This document shows, in pieces, positions 34,401 to 46,323 of a stretch of 64,000 nt of DNA. This DNA comes from Lineus longissimus (lineage: Eukaryota > Nemertea > Pilidiophora > Heteronemertea > Lineidae). Location of the stretch: assembly GCF_910592395.1 (NCBI RefSeq), contig NC_088326.1:8563001-8627000 (forward strand), read 5' to 3'. Made by a program: the position numbers and the translations under genes. Numbering within the stretch: position 1 is the first letter of the stretch; each line of letters opens with the position of its first letter. Under the pieces are notes generated by a model. That model saw nothing but the letters and a program-made list of their open reading frames with translations, was not told the DNA's origin and did not search any database.

Positions 34401-37400
34401 ACAGTGAGGGCATTGTCCCATTCCCATCAAATGGTAACTTATTGTACCGTATTAGGGTGGAAGTTGGGGAGGAGATACCTACCGTTGCACGCCTGTCATA
34501 ATCAGTAGTGATGAGCTTAGCGCGATATGGAACATTCTTCAGAAACTCAAGCGAGGGAAGTCTGCTCATTAGCATATCTCGCGCACTGCTCCTTCTTGTC
34601 AAACATCGTAGTGAAATCGTATTGGAAAACGTCTGGCTTTGCGCCAGACGTTGAGACTAATAAGTGAAGAACTAATAGGTAAAGAACTTCTACTTGCGCG
34701 AGACTGCTCTGATAAAATTATCATTGCAGAGACTACGGTGACGTACACATATATTTTTTACAATCAAAAATGCCCTCAAAAGACGAAATGGAATGATTAT
34801 TTTATTGATTTTTCCTACTATATGACTTCCAATTATCACTTTATACAAATAGATCGGCGTTAGGTCGCATGCTTTTCTTTCCTGGTGACACTATAAAGCA
34901 AAATAGTTGCAACCCCGTAAATGCGCTATAAGTCCAATAATAAGTGACGGTGACCCGTTATAAATGTTTCGCCAGCTTCGCTTTTTTGCCGCTACGCGGC
35001 GCGTTGGGCCCTTGCGTCAAGGACATTGTGAGCGGATCACCAGGCGCGAAGTGGTCAGGATGATTAGCCTCGGCTGGGTGGGGGTCACACAACAGACGAT
35101 AATGAACTGTTGGAGAGCCAGTGGCCTAGTTCCTGAGGACGATGACGAAGTCGGAGAGGGGTAGAGATGGTAAATGATGAGCTTGAGCAGTTTGTTGAGG
35201 GGATTGAGTTTTTGGGAGGAGAAGAGGATGATGATGTTATTGATGATGACGTGTAAACCCCGTTTCGATAATAAAATTGATTGGAAAATTGATAACGAAT
35301 AAATTAAAGAAGATCACAGATTAACCTATCAGCAAAACTTCTTTATTGGGACATTCTGCAGACCTATGAAGCTGGCTTTATCATAGACCCCAGTTAGAAA
35401 TTTCTGGTCAACCAACACTATAGGCATAAAATGAGGACACTAGTTGTATTGTATTCATTCATTCAGTACAGGACTACCCCATGTCAATGTTTATGTCTTT
35501 TATCCACTTACGTGGAAGGCATTGGCATTGCCCACGAAAAGGGAGTCAATTATCAGCTGTGGCTGTTCTTTCTAATGTTCACCTGCCACCAGTAAAATCG
35601 GCCTGTCATTTTACGATTCAGCCGCGCTCGGTTAAGTGGGAGAAGACAGTATGGAGTGTGTCAGAGATCATCTGCGCGGAAAGGAACATCAGCACAACGT
35701 AGTTAAACCATGTGTACACTGTTAAAATTTTAGCAACATTTTTGGGGTTGCAACAAATGTTGGCAAAATGTTGCATAGTGTGTACGGAGGAAAATGCATG
35801 TTACAACATTTTTAATGTTGCAAAAATATTGTAAGTCTTCAGCCAATCAGAAATGGGATTTCTGTCATGTGATCTACCTAAAGTCAGGTGATTTGGACAT
35901 CCCCCCCCCTCCTGAATGGATCAAGTTGACATATTGGGCACTACAATTCGACACAAAATAGGCCAAATGCTTATACATATATATGCATGAGAGAATTGCC
36001 CTTGTGGGACACAACGTCAAATGTCTAGTGATATGAAACATATGATGCCTCCTCATAGGCCTTGTTCCCTCTCACTTGGTTTTTTGACGACGTTTTCTCC
36101 GCCTCTCAACAATGACAGCTAAATTTGATACAGTGGCACTCTATACACTGCTTTTCTTCTAAAAATCATCCATTTTCCTTCATTAATCTCTTTTTTTCAC
36201 AAATATTTCATTATATACATGGCTCGCACTCACATGGAGGGGAAGTTTTTTTTGCGCTTTGATGTGCGAATGCTAACGAATAACGCGTCTTCTACTAAAT
36301 AAGAGCTGAAACAGGGTGAGCTAAGGAGCCTGGGGTTATTAAGTCTCCACTGACCACGTTCAGATTGACTTCGTGATGTATTCAGTTAGAGATATACTGC
36401 AGTGCTGAAGAATTGGGATGTTCCCGAGTTTCGTCGAGCTGATGACTTTGGGAGGTTCGATTTGTTTGATTTTTCATTTCACGATTGACCATTTATCAAA
36501 GTTGTTGGTGCATTCTAAAAGATTCTTTCAGGGCACAAAGGATTCTTATCATTTGTACATTAAGGAAAGTTTATTCTTTATCGATGGATCTAATCTAGAT
36601 TTGCGACCTAACTGTTGCCTTCGACGCTGGCAGTCATAGCTCAGGATTCACAAATTCTTGTTCGAAACGGAGAGGCCATTCCTGCAGTTATTTTGAGAAA
36701 AGGCTCAGACGAGAAAATGAACTTTTTCTTACACTAAGTCACTAATGACCGCGTTCAGAATGACTTGTATTTTTTTCCTGTACCTAGTCACCCCGGCTAT
36801 TCAGACCTCTAAAGTGATGGGCAATTCTTATCCTGACGAGCTGCCGATTCCATATTTCATATGCACCCAGCATCCTGCACCAATACAGAACCTTGAATCC
36901 CCTTCAACGTCAAGAAATCGCCCGACCACGAAAGATTAATTCTCCCCTTCGGACCAAGAGATTGACATCCTGCATATAACATTTGATTCAGTAATAGAGT
37001 AGATTTGGCAAAAAGCATGTTCCTAAATCAAACGTGAAGTGCAGAAACCCGTCGTTTGTGTCATCACTGGTCGCAGCGTCAATCTGAGCGCAACATCGAA
37101 TCTGTGAGAGTATTCCAAATCTTCCCTTACATGTATATCCGAAAACGAGAATTTAAATTACGATATAGTAATAACATGTACAATGGTTTCTTAAAGCACA
37201 AGATGATTTTATGAGACTTCATAGAAAATTTTCCATTGGGTGTGTATAGAAAATGGCTCGGGCAGAGCGTCGGTATGGCTGCAGTTGCCCGTCAGAATGC
37301 AGATCTGATTAGCCAGGGTGTAAGTGCATTCGACCATTACAGATCTGTTCTCTGTTCCCGCTGGATATACACATCGTCAGGGTGACGGTCCCGGGGATGA

Positions 37401-38330
37401 TTTTTACACCGTCTTTCTTAATCATGTGTCGTTTATCCTGTGCATTGCTCTGTGCAACAAATACCCGAAATGTCGTGCGGTCCAATATAGCCCTTATGCC
37501 GGATGCGCAGTGAAATTGAAGTCCTGTGATATTGTCACGCTGCCTAACAGTCTATCTCACAATATGTATAAACGAATAGGTAAGGTTGATATAATTATAT
37601 GTAAACAAGAAAATTCAGTCTGACATATTCTGATAATGTGACATATTCTGATAATGTCATATTAATGGTTTATTGTAAAGTCTGCCGAGATATAACATCC
37701 TTTGGCGTCGTTTTTCACAGCATGATGTGAGATTAAACGCTATTGTTGTGATCAGATTTATATCGATCCGTTGATTAATGTCATATTTACATATAAAATG
37801 TCATATGCTGTCACTACTTTTACTATTACTAATAGTGTCATTTTGACACTATTCTGACATCAATCTAAATGTCAGAATAATGTCAGAACGACAATCCAAT
37901 AAAGGGTATATCAAATCTTTGATGAGCTGTCCACTCCATCCCTTCCAATGGTGACGATGCCATTTTGACATCATTCAAACCCATGTTATTAGCCGTCATT
38001 TGGAAAGTAATAAAGTCCGATTGAAATAAAGCCCAAACATATAGCTGGTCTTTGTAACGTTCTGTTTTGTTTAACGCAGATATGTCCAACCGTGCGATAT
38101 TCGTGGTCAAAAGGACGCAACCTTCCGGCAAAATACTAAAAACAACTAATACCACGCCTCCTGTCAGCGGTTTTGACTGTGCATTTCACTGTTTTAGGCG
38201 CTTTGATTGTAGCGCATTTGTACGAGACGTCACAATTAAGAAATGTTACCTCCTCGACATAATGAAATATACTGAAGTCTTACGTACTACGACATTTGGG
38301 GGTAACGACTTACGGCGTCTGACATTGTGA
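30666..38330 (+). CDS. Gene B: secreted two-module PAN/apple-like protein (3 exons)
   Basis: Exons 30666-30729, 37343-37579 and 38080-38330 with phase-1 GT-AG introns predict about 182 residues. The signal peptide is MLILLLFFVFSA. Module 1 has lost the first conserved Cys (GDG where others have GDC) but keeps C-x3-C-x5-C-x10-C-x6-C; module 2 keeps C-x3-C-x5-C-x11-C. Intron 1 is 6.6 kb because a 4.77-kb pogo-type element sits in it (30884-35649); without it the intron matches gene C in size. A TIR element with CRE and E-box palindromes ends about 1.1 kb upstream. The frame is intact throughout. The lost Cys removes a possible disulfide partner, so the fold of module 1 may differ or this copy may be decaying. 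Confidence 0.7.
31405..31458 (+). repeat. (GAT)n microsatellite
   Basis: Trinucleotide run GATGATGAT with one GGT interruption. It gives a spurious poly-Asp frame (31291-31479). Confidence 0.9.
31568..31888 (+). pseudogene. pogo/Tigger transposase core fragment
   Basis: Reads LLLLDRYPAH (second catalytic Asp block) and FIPGRCTSLLQPLDLTVNRS (third Asp block), the hallmark pair of pogo/Tigger DDD transposases, in one open frame of about 105 codons. The N-terminal DNA-binding domain and first Asp are missing. Confidence 0.85.
31889..34960. other. Repeat-filled interior of the pogo-type element
   Basis: No gene called. A palindrome at about 31935-32000 (GACTGTGCTTTAAGAGAGAC and inverse) has half of it repeated at 32317-32376. 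A block at 32540-32660 recurs at 34490-34620 (CGCGATATGGAACATTCTTC). Another imperfect pair lies at 32900-33010 and 33370-33480 (GGTGAGAGACCCCTAT). A hairpin lies near 34628-34652 (ACGTCTGG ... CCAGACGT). Confidence 0.5.
35020..35257 (+). pseudogene. pogo/Tigger transposase C-terminus with acidic tail
   Basis: A frame containing VTQQTIMNCWRASGLVPEDD matches the C-terminal region of Tigger-type transposases (W...TI.NCW..SG). After a frameshift at about 35165 a second frame gives an acidic tail (GGEEDDDVIDDDV, stop at 35257). It is about 130 bp upstream of a block matching gene C intron 1 only after the TIR, so it belongs to the 30884-35649 element. Confidence 0.7.
35714..35792. repeat. Small foldback repeat (GTACACTG...TAGTGTGTAC)
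   Basis: About 80 bp rich in GCAACATT/AATGTTGC, with termini TGTGTACACTG and TAGTGTGTAC. It recurs at 43692-43772 and inverted at about 62300-62378, and in degraded form at 17485-17525 and 60940-60980. Confidence 0.65.
37343..37579 (+). CDS. Gene B exon 2: first PAN-like module
   Basis: 237 nt, acceptor ATTACAG, donor GTAAGG. Core CIALCNKYPKCRAV. The first Cys is changed to Gly; the variable block after GDDFY is TVFLN. Confidence 0.7.
38080..38330 (+). CDS. Gene B exon 3: second PAN-like module and C-terminus
   Basis: 251 nt, same acceptor (TTTAACGCAG) and stop as all other copies. Core CAFHCFRRFDCSAF. Conserved flanking sequence continues only to 38492, where it is fused to Gypsy DNA. Confidence 0.72.
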
Positions 38331-38803
38331 ATGTAGCCATTTGTTGTGATGAAGGAAACTAAGATTTTGCGAAGTGGGAGCATACGGCGATGAAAGTAAG
38401 TGTCTCTGGAAGAGTAGTTCCAAGTCCGTTCGCTATGGCAGTATGTTAACTAGTGCACTGGTTAACATCGCCATAGATAATTCCCAGGACGTTAATCATA
38501 ACGTCATTCCAAATACTCTCATAACTAAACTGAAGGTAATTTAACTAGCAACCTGGTAGCGACTAAACAAACTGCACCTTATTAAAACACTAGGTAAAAA
38601 ACTAGAACAGATGCTCAAAAACACGAGCTTAAACACCAAACTTAAGTGACTATACAGTGTCACATATACCACGTAATGGATGTGTCGAAATGTCACAACC
38701 TATTACTGTATAGTGTCTCATGAACCGTACATGTAAATAACGCACACACAAGTAATGCTAGAATGTCACTGAACCCACAAGTGCAACAAATGGGCACAGT
38801 CCT

Positions 38804-40558
38804 TCAACAATGTTCAATCAAACGCTCAGGTGGTTTTCTTGCACGTTCAGATCTCCTCGGAGCTGGGGCTGGACTGGCAACAGCGGTGTTCTCAGGAACA
38901 GGTAATGGAGCGGGTCCCGCAGGAGGTTCCACATGGCCTGGTGCCTGAACTGGAGCCAGACGCTCAGGTTGCACTAGAGGCATGTCTAGCATGAGATCTG
39001 GTTCTTCCTGTGCTTCCAATGTAAGTTCTCCACTGCGAAGTAGGTGATCCACGTGTACAAATCTACGTCGGCCAGCAACCTCCACAACGTACGACTGTGG
39101 TCCTTGAAATTTGACCACACGACCTGGGAGCCGTTTCTCCCTTCCATTTCGGAAGTTGCGCACGCGTACAATCTCATTGAGAACAAAAGCCCATGCCTTG
39201 GCACCACGGTTATCATGATTTTTCACCGTCTTGTCCTGTTTTTCTGTCACAGTCTTGTTCAGATCTGGACGTAGTAAGGAGAACCGTGTTCTCAACGGAC
39301 GTTTGAAAACTAACACAGCGTGGGTTACCCCAGTCACAGTATGGGGTGATATGTCAACAAGAAGTTATCAACGCGCTGCTGAGGGGTACGACGTTGCTCA
39401 TATCCTTTCTCCTCCGCCAGAAAATGCTTTTTGAACGCGGTCTTCGCTGATCTCACGATATTCTCCGCTGCTCCGTTTGACTGGGGATGATACGGCGGTA
39501 CCGACTTGTGCTGAATTCCGTTTCTGCGCATGAAGTCGGCAAATTCACTGATTTGCATTGAACTGGGGCCCGTTATCTGAAACCAAAGTTTCAGGAAGAC
39601 CTAGGCGCGCAAACCAACTACGAAATGTACAAATAGTTTTCTCAGAAGTAGTGCCCGTTTTCATCAACTCGATCTCTACCCACTTGCTGTATGAAACAAT
39701 CAGCATGAAGTAATTCACACGCTCAACGAACCCAAAGTCAACATGGACTATCTGCCAAAAGCTGGTTGAATATGGCCATGGAATCAGTGGGGCAGGGGCT
39801 GGCTTGTCTTTCATAGCCAGGCAAGCGTCACATGCATTCACCAAAGTCTCAATGTCCTGATCGAGTCCTGGAAACCACAAATACCCACGAGCCATAGCCT
39901 TCATCCTAACCACACCCCAGTGCTCATGGTGTAGTTCTGACAACAATCTTTGTCTATACTTAAGAGGTATGACGATGCGCAATCCCCACAAGATGCATCC
40001 TTGATCTACAGATAGTTCCTCACGGCGGTTCCAATATGGCTGCAGACTACTGTCAGGTAGTTCTCTCGGCCAGCCATTCAGAACGTACAAGAACACACGC
40101 GACATAACCGGATCTTTCCGGGTTTCTTCAGCTATGTCCCTCGCAGCAACTAGCAGCTCATCTGCCATACTGAAATAATTCACCTGTCTCTCAACAGCTA
40201 CACGTGCACCATCCACCGGAAACCTAGACAGCATGTCTGCATTTGCATTCTTGGCTGATCTGCGGTAGTGAATGGTGTAATTGTACGCCATCAAAATCAA
40301 CGCCCATCGTTGTAAGCGCAACGCTGCAAGTGTGGGCACACCCGTGTGTGGCCCAAAGATCTTGGTCAGTGGCTCATGATCAGTGTAGAGTTCGACCTTC
40401 CGTCCGTAGAGATACTCACGGAACTTGGTCACACCATACACGATTCCGAGCGCCTTCTTCTCAGTCTGCGCGTACTTTTTCTCACTGTCCGATAGAGAAC
40501 GTGATGCAAAAGCAATAGGTCTCTCAATCCCATCCTCGTCGCCAATATTATGTACCAC
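38804..40558 (-). pseudogene. Gypsy RNase H-integrase remnant, frameshifted
   Basis: Three consecutive frames (40558-39545, 39558-39334, 39337-38804) correspond to the single frame of copy 1. One break lies near 39545-39560, just after the second catalytic Asp block (SDNGPQF), where extra bases were gained; the other is a small deletion near 39345. Otherwise it keeps RNase H, zinc and integrase motifs. It has the more usual SDNGPQF where copy 1 has LDNGPKF. Confidence 0.9.
40527..40544 (-). promoter_or_regulatory. Gypsy primer-binding site (copy 2)
   Basis: Identical to the site at 27246-27263 and next to the 5' LTR. Confidence 0.8.
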
Positions 40559-40575
40559 TCAACAGATATCTTCTG

Positions 40576-40946
40576 TACGGTGGCCCATAGAGGACATGCG
40601 TTTATTTTCAATATAATAGAATTTTTTTTTTACAATGCGTTTTTTTTCTCTCGAATTACGACCGCCGTCGGATTTATTTCTCACCGCCGAAAAAATAATT
40701 TCCACCGCCGGGTAAAAAATAATAATTCCCACCACCGCGGTAGAAATTAATATCGACCACGGTGGAAATTAATATCGACCGCGGTGGTGGGAATTTTTTT
40801 TTTTTACCCGGCGGTGGAAATAATTTTTTCGGCGGTGAGAAATAAATCCGACGGCGGTTGTAATTCGAGAGAAAAAAAACGCATTGTAAAAAGAAAAATT
40901 TTCTATTATGTTGAAAATAAACGCATGTCCTCTATGGGCCACCGTA
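40576..40946. mobile_element. 371-bp near-perfect palindromic foldback MITE in a Gypsy LTR
   Basis: Both halves are inverted copies over nearly the full length, ends TACGGTGGCCCATAGAGG and inverse, with a 6-bp duplication CTTCTG (40570-40575, 40947-40952). The copy 1 LTR shows the uninterrupted site. The centre is made of CGGCGGTG/CACCGCCG and AATTAATATCGACC repeats. No coding capacity. High arm identity indicates a recent insertion. Confidence 0.9.
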
Positions 40947-41533
40947 CTTCTGGGTATAATAACGTATTGATGAGACCATACTCGGGTTTACAAACTGGCT
41001 CTTAGCGCCATGCTTACAGACACCATTACGAAATTGTGCAGAACATTATCCGCGACTATCATGACGGTATACAGGGTGTGTCATATAAATGCCACAAACA
41101 CCACACTCACCATTTCAATCCGTCGTTTGGACGACATCTCTTCTCCGTCGTGACCCGATATTCTTATGTTAATTTGATTTTTGATATGCAAGTTTCTTTT
41201 TTCCTCATCCAAGCCTGCATGCACATGTACATGTGTGTGCATTTATTCCTTCGGTGTGTGATCTCGTGCTGGTGTGATCTCGCTCTGCAGCCGACTCCAG
41301 TGTTTATTTTTGCCTTTAACTCGATCAATATCGGTTGTATATGGACACGAGACCAGATGCAGCCGCCACTCGAGTGACATTTTTATTTCTTTGGCCGGTA
41401 GGCAACTTTTTTTAATGTCACAACGCAGCAAGACCGATATCAGCAGAAGGTCGTTAGGAGTAACTGGATCGGAGCGGTTCCCCGGGCTGTAAGCCAGAGC
41501 TCTTGACTGAGTCAAAAGCAAGTGCAACACCAA

Positions 41534-42284
41534 AGGGGGTTCCACGGTGACGTCACACCTTTTTTGCAAAATGGCGGCTCCAATGTAAACAAAGACACGT
41601 GTTTCACTCGACGTTTTATCGATATAAAATCACATGAACTACCTAAATAAACAATCACGCACTTAATACCCCAAAGTGAAATCCACTAGTAGATGATTCA
41701 ATTTAATAAATTGTCACAACAGTAATGTTAAATTCATAGACTGTGATAAGTTTTCCGACAATTATCACGGTAGATGTTCGCAGCTTATCCAAATGACCTT
41801 CACAATATGCGGTTGTTCTTAATGATATGAACGGAAAAGGGAATTTCCCAACCCTTTCACCTAAAAATACGAACTACTGAGACAGAAACCACCATAGATC
41901 CCCTTAGATCTCGTCGTTTTCTTAACTTTTGAGCCCTATAAAGATGACCAATATTTTGCCTACATAGGGATGGGTTGTGTACATGGTGTCGTGTAAGTTG
42001 CATTAGGCGATCCCGTTTACGGCCGCTTGGGAAATTGACAGAACGGCACGTCGATATTAATTTTTACAAACCTGATACCGTCTCATAATGTTTTGCGACA
42101 ACTTTTTATTGAATCTGATTGCTAAAGGCTTACATACCTCAAACAATAAACAACCAACAACGTAGATTTTAATCGCTTCGATGTGGACACAAGGGCCGTC
42201 ACCATCTTTCTGATGGTGGTACGCCACATGCACAGCTATAATATGATTCACGGTCACGTGATGTGACGTCACCGTTGAACCTCC
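41534..42284. mobile_element. TIR DNA element M1 (copy 2, uninterrupted, 751 bp)
   Basis: Flanked by GTGCAACACCAA (41522-41533) and GTGCAAGACCAA (42285-42296). TGACGTCA lies at 41548-41555 and 42264-42271, CACGTG at 42255-42260. It shows the empty site of the nested 941-bp element at 42076-42084. Confidence 0.75.
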
Positions 42285-43370
42285 GTGCAAGACCAAGAAT
42301 ATTAAAAATCATTCATAGAACCAAAATTATTAATCATCACTTCGATTCGATTTAAAATGTACATGTGATGTACGTGCGGAGTTTTATAGTCTTTAGCCCC
42401 TTCCCCCATTGATCGATCGAAGCATCAAATTGGCCAATCTGATGTCCAATAATCATCCTTGTTTGAGAAATAGTTTCCAAAATAAAAATATCCGACATCG
42501 TAAAGATATCACCGGGGCCTATGTCAGTGACTATTACATAAGTTTGTGGTGATATGCCCGTCGGTGAGGCAAAAACCACGCTCAACACAAACACGTGTTT
42601 CTTAAATTTTTTTATCAGGATTCAACATTTAAAAGGGAAACATTTCTTTTGGCTACCTGATACAAGCCGTTTGTAGATCGATATGTTTATTCGCAAAATA
42701 TATCAATCGATAATATCCATGGCATTATTTTTCCAGCGCTTTTGTTTTATCGATGCATTGGGTCTAGCAAACGAACAAAAATACATTTATTTCCCTTATC
42801 AATCAGTTTGGAGCACCGGTGAGAAATTGAGTTTATATTATGGGTCATCCGTGGATCCACCTTTGAACGACGTTGAGAGTATGGCAAGTGGAGGCACAAA
42901 AAAGGAACTCTTGTTTTCTAATTTGTTTGATATATACAGGACAAACCCGCAATGTTTTTTTCTCTATCAGTGTTGCAATTCGTTTTTGAAGAACCATACA
43001 AGGTATGAACACAACGTTAGAATTGGAAGACTCCAAAAACACTATTAACGATATCAAACATTTCCCTTGACAAGTTGACATGTTCGATGCCACTGCCCGA
43101 TTCTCCGCAATCCGGGAAATGTATTCTTCGGGTAGGCTTTGTTTCAGTTAAATACTTTCCGTTCATGTTAATCTAGTGTCTGCACTTCAAAAACACTTAT
43201 TTATCAGTTGGTCGTAAGATCATTGGACAGATGTGTTATATCTTAATTGCAGTTTGCCTGCCAAAATAGTTTTCATCGTAAACATGACGATGTTTAATTC
43301 CATAGTTCAATCGTTGTCCAATTTCCAAAAAGTAAATTATTTGAAGTATGGGAATGTCCACTAGACAAGT
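42285..43370. repeat. Upstream region of gene C, matching 29585-30665
   Basis: No gene. Presumed promoter region, collinear with that of gene B and, inverted, with 18705-19190 plus 20503-20870. Confidence 0.5.
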
Positions 43371-43434
43371 ATGCTGTTTTTGCTGCTCTTCTTTGTTTTC
43401 TCTGCAATGACCACTACTGTTAAAGGGGCCAACC
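43371..43434 (+). CDS. Gene C exon 1: signal peptide
   Basis: 64 nt, 21 codons plus one base, donor GTAAGTAATG. Confidence 0.72.
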
Positions 43435-46323
43435 GTAAGTAATGTCGAATATTGACCCCTTTGGTACGTGTGGCACGCCTGGCTAACCACAGAGCTCAGG
43501 AGCTGATCGCATTGTCTATGTTGCCCATAACTCGCTTACTGTCTGTCGTATGGACTCGAGACCAAGTGCATTCAAAAGAAACAAAATATGCTCGACATTG
43601 TTCCTGACTCGACCCAAGTGATCATGAGGCGTCATGGTGGGTTGTGTCAGAGATCATCTGCGCGGAGAGTAACATCAGCACAACGTAGTTAAACCCTGTG
43701 TACACTGTTAAAATTTTAGCAACATTTTTGGGGTTGCAACAAATGTTGGCAAAATGTTGCATAGTGTGTACGGTGGAAAATGCATGTTGCAACATTTTTA
43801 ATGTTGCAAAAATGTTGTAAGTCTTCAGCCAATCAGAATGGGATTGTGTAATGTGATCTTCCTAAAGTCAGGTGATTTGGACAATCCCCCCGAATGGATC
43901 AAGTTGATATATGGGGCACCACAATTAGATACAAAATAGGACTAAATGCTTATATATGCATAGGAGAACTGCCCTTCTGGGACACAACGTAAAATGTCCA
44001 GTGATAGGAAACATAATGATGCCCCTCATAGGCCTTGTTCCCTCTCACTCGGTTTTTCGACGACATTTTCTCCGCCTCTCAACAATGACAGCTAAAATTG
44101 ATACAGTGGCACTCAAAACACTGCTTTTCTTCTAAAAATCATCCATTTTCCTTCATTATCTCTTTTTCACAAATATTTCTTTATATACATGGCTTGCACT
44201 CACATGGCGGGGAAGGTTTTTTTGCGCTTTGAGGTGTGAATGCTAATGAATAACGCGTGTTCTACTAAATAAGAGCTGAAACAGGGTGAGCTAAGGAGCC
44301 CGGGGTTATTAAGTCTCCACTGACCGCGTTCAGATTGACTTCGTGACGTATTCAGTTAGAGATATACTGCAGTGCTGAAGAATTGGGATGTTCCCGAGTT
44401 TCGTCGAGCTGATGACTTTGGGAGGTTCGATTTGTTTGATTTTTCATTTCATGATTGACCATTTATCAAAGTTGTTGGTGCATTCTAAAAGATTATTTCA
44501 CGGCACAAAGGATTCTTATCATTTGTACATTGAGGAAAGTTTATTCTTTATCGATGGATCTAATCTAGATTTGCGACCTTACTGTTGCCTTCAACACTGG
44601 CTGTCAAAGCTCAGGATTCACCAATTCTTGTTCGAAACGGAGAGGCCATTCCTGCAGTTATTTTGAGAAAAGGCTCAGACGAGAAAATGTCTTGTAACAT
44701 TTCCTACACTAAGTCTCCAATGACCGCGTTCAAAAAGACTTGTAACTTTCTCCTGTACTAAGTCACCCCGACTATTCAGACCTCTAAACTGATGGGCAAT
44801 TCCCATCTTGACGAGCTGCCGATGCCATATTTCATATGCACCAAGCACCCAGGACCAATACAGAACCTTGATTCCCCTTCAACGTCAAGAAATCGTCCAA
44901 CCACGAAAGATTAATTCTCCCCTTCGGACCAGGAGATTGACATCCTGCATATAACATTTGATTCAGTAATAGAGTAGATTTAGGCAAAAAGCATGTTCGC
45001 ATTCAAATACAGATAAGGCTGCTTTGTTTACTTTTGAATCGGCACAATAGTCCGCGGTAATTTGAATTTGAATTTAGCAATCCCATCAAATAGGCTGAAT
45101 AAGGAATGAATGTATACCAAATCTTCCCTTACATGTAGATCCGAATACAAGAATTTAACTTACGATATACAATAGTTTCTTGAAGTACAAGACGATTTTA
45201 TGAGACTTCATATAAAATTATCCATTGGGTGTATATAGAAAATGGCTCGGGCAGAGCGTCGGAATGGCTGCAGTTGCCCGTCAGAATGCAGATCTGATTA
45301 GCCAGGGTGTATAAAGTGCATTTGATCATTACAGATATGTACCAGGCTGCTCCCGCTGGTTATACACATCACCAGGGTGACTGTTCTGGGGATGATTTTT
45401 ACATGGCCAATCTTTATCGTGTGTCGTTTATCCTGTGCATTGCCCTGTGCAACAAATACCCAAAATGTCGAGCGTTCCAATATAGACATAACGTATGCGC
45501 AGAGAAATTGAAGTCCTGTGATATTGTCACGCAGCCTTACAGGCCATCTCACAATATGTATAAACGAGTAGGTAAGGTCTTGATATAATTATATGTTGAC
45601 AAGAAAATTCAGCCTGACATCGTCTGATAATGTGACATATTCTAATAATGTCATATTAACGGTTTATTGTAAATCTGCCGGGATAAAACATGATTTGACG
45701 TCGTTTTTCACAGCATGATGTGAAATTAAACGCTATTGTTGTGATCAGATTTATATCGATCCGTTGATTGATGTCATATTTACATATCAAATATCATATG
45801 CTGTCACTTTTAGTACTACTAAAAGTGTCTTTTTGACACTATTCTGACATCAATCTAAATGACGTCAGAATAATGTCAGAACGACAATCCGATAAAGTGT
45901 ATATCAAATCTTTGATGAGGGGTCCACTCCATCCCTTCCAATGGTGACGATGCCATTTTGACATGATTCAGACCCATGTTATTAGCCGTCATTTGGAAAG
46001 TAATAAAGTCCGATTGAAATAAAGCCCAAACATAAAGCTGGTCTTTGTAACGTTCTGTTTTGTTTAACGCAGATATGTCCAACCGTGCAATATTCGTGGT
46101 CAAAAGGACGCCACTTGCCGGCAAAATTATAAAAACAACTAATACCACGCCTCCTGTCAGCGGTTTTGACTGTGCATTTCACTGTTTTAGGCGCTTTGAT
46201 TGTAGCGCATTTGTACGAGACGTCACAATTAAGAAATGTTACCTCCTCGACATAATGAAATATACTGAAGTCTTACGTACTACGACGTTTGGGGTTAACG
46301 ACTTATGGCGTCTGACATTGTGA
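43371..46323 (+). CDS. Gene C: secreted two-module PAN/apple-like protein (3 exons)
   Basis: This is the most compact complete copy: exons 43371-43434, 45335-45571 and 46073-46323, introns 1,900 and 501 bp, GT-AG, all phase 1. The start Met follows an in-frame TAG; the signal peptide is MLFLLLFFVFSA. Module 1 keeps six Cys, though the segment before the fifth is one residue shorter (NVCAEKLKSC). Module 2 reads CAFHCFRRFDCSAF then KKCYLLD. The product is about 182 residues, with no membrane anchor seen. Exon 2 begins MYQAAPAGYTHHQ and differs from A, B and D mostly by amino-acid changes, while exon 3 is almost the same. PAN/apple modules bind proteins or sugars; an extracellular recognition role is inference. 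Confidence 0.75.
45335..45571 (+). CDS. Gene C exon 2: first PAN-like module
   Basis: 237 nt, acceptor ATTACAG, donor GTAAGG. Core CIALCNKYPKCRAF; variable block MANLY after GDDFY. Confidence 0.73.
46073..46323 (+). CDS. Gene C exon 3: second PAN-like module and C-terminus
   Basis: 251 nt, acceptor TTTAACGCAG, stop TGA. The tail reads NDLWRLTL. Confidence 0.73.

Larger units (their letters stand above)
30884..35649 (+). mobile_element. pogo/Tigger-type transposon in intron 1 of gene B (4.77 kb)
   Basis: Termini CTCTTCTCCCACTCAACC and inverse of CTGTCTTCTCCCACTTAA, flanked by TA (30882-30883, 35650-35651). The uninterrupted place in gene C lies near 43590-43660. The plus strand holds two separated transposase remnants (31568-31888, about 35020-35240) with 3.1 kb of other repeats between them, so it has been invaded or rearranged. 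Not the same family as 22046-23632. Confidence 0.82.
38493..41105 (-). mobile_element. Ty3/Gypsy LTR retrotransposon, deletion derivative (copy 2)
   Basis: Same PBS-to-RNase H deletion as copy 1. The 5' LTR (40546-41105) is interrupted by a foldback element. The 3' LTR and its flanking host DNA are gone: the gene B downstream sequence (to 38492) is fused to the element interior. The right target duplication CTCAC is at 41106-41110. Confidence 0.9.

Noticed and set aside
44388-44666. 92-codon frame in intron 1 of gene C, also in B and D, looking like a conserved exon
   Set aside because: B and D carry a stop at the same place, gene A lacks the block, and no splice sites or domain support it; its conservation follows from duplication.
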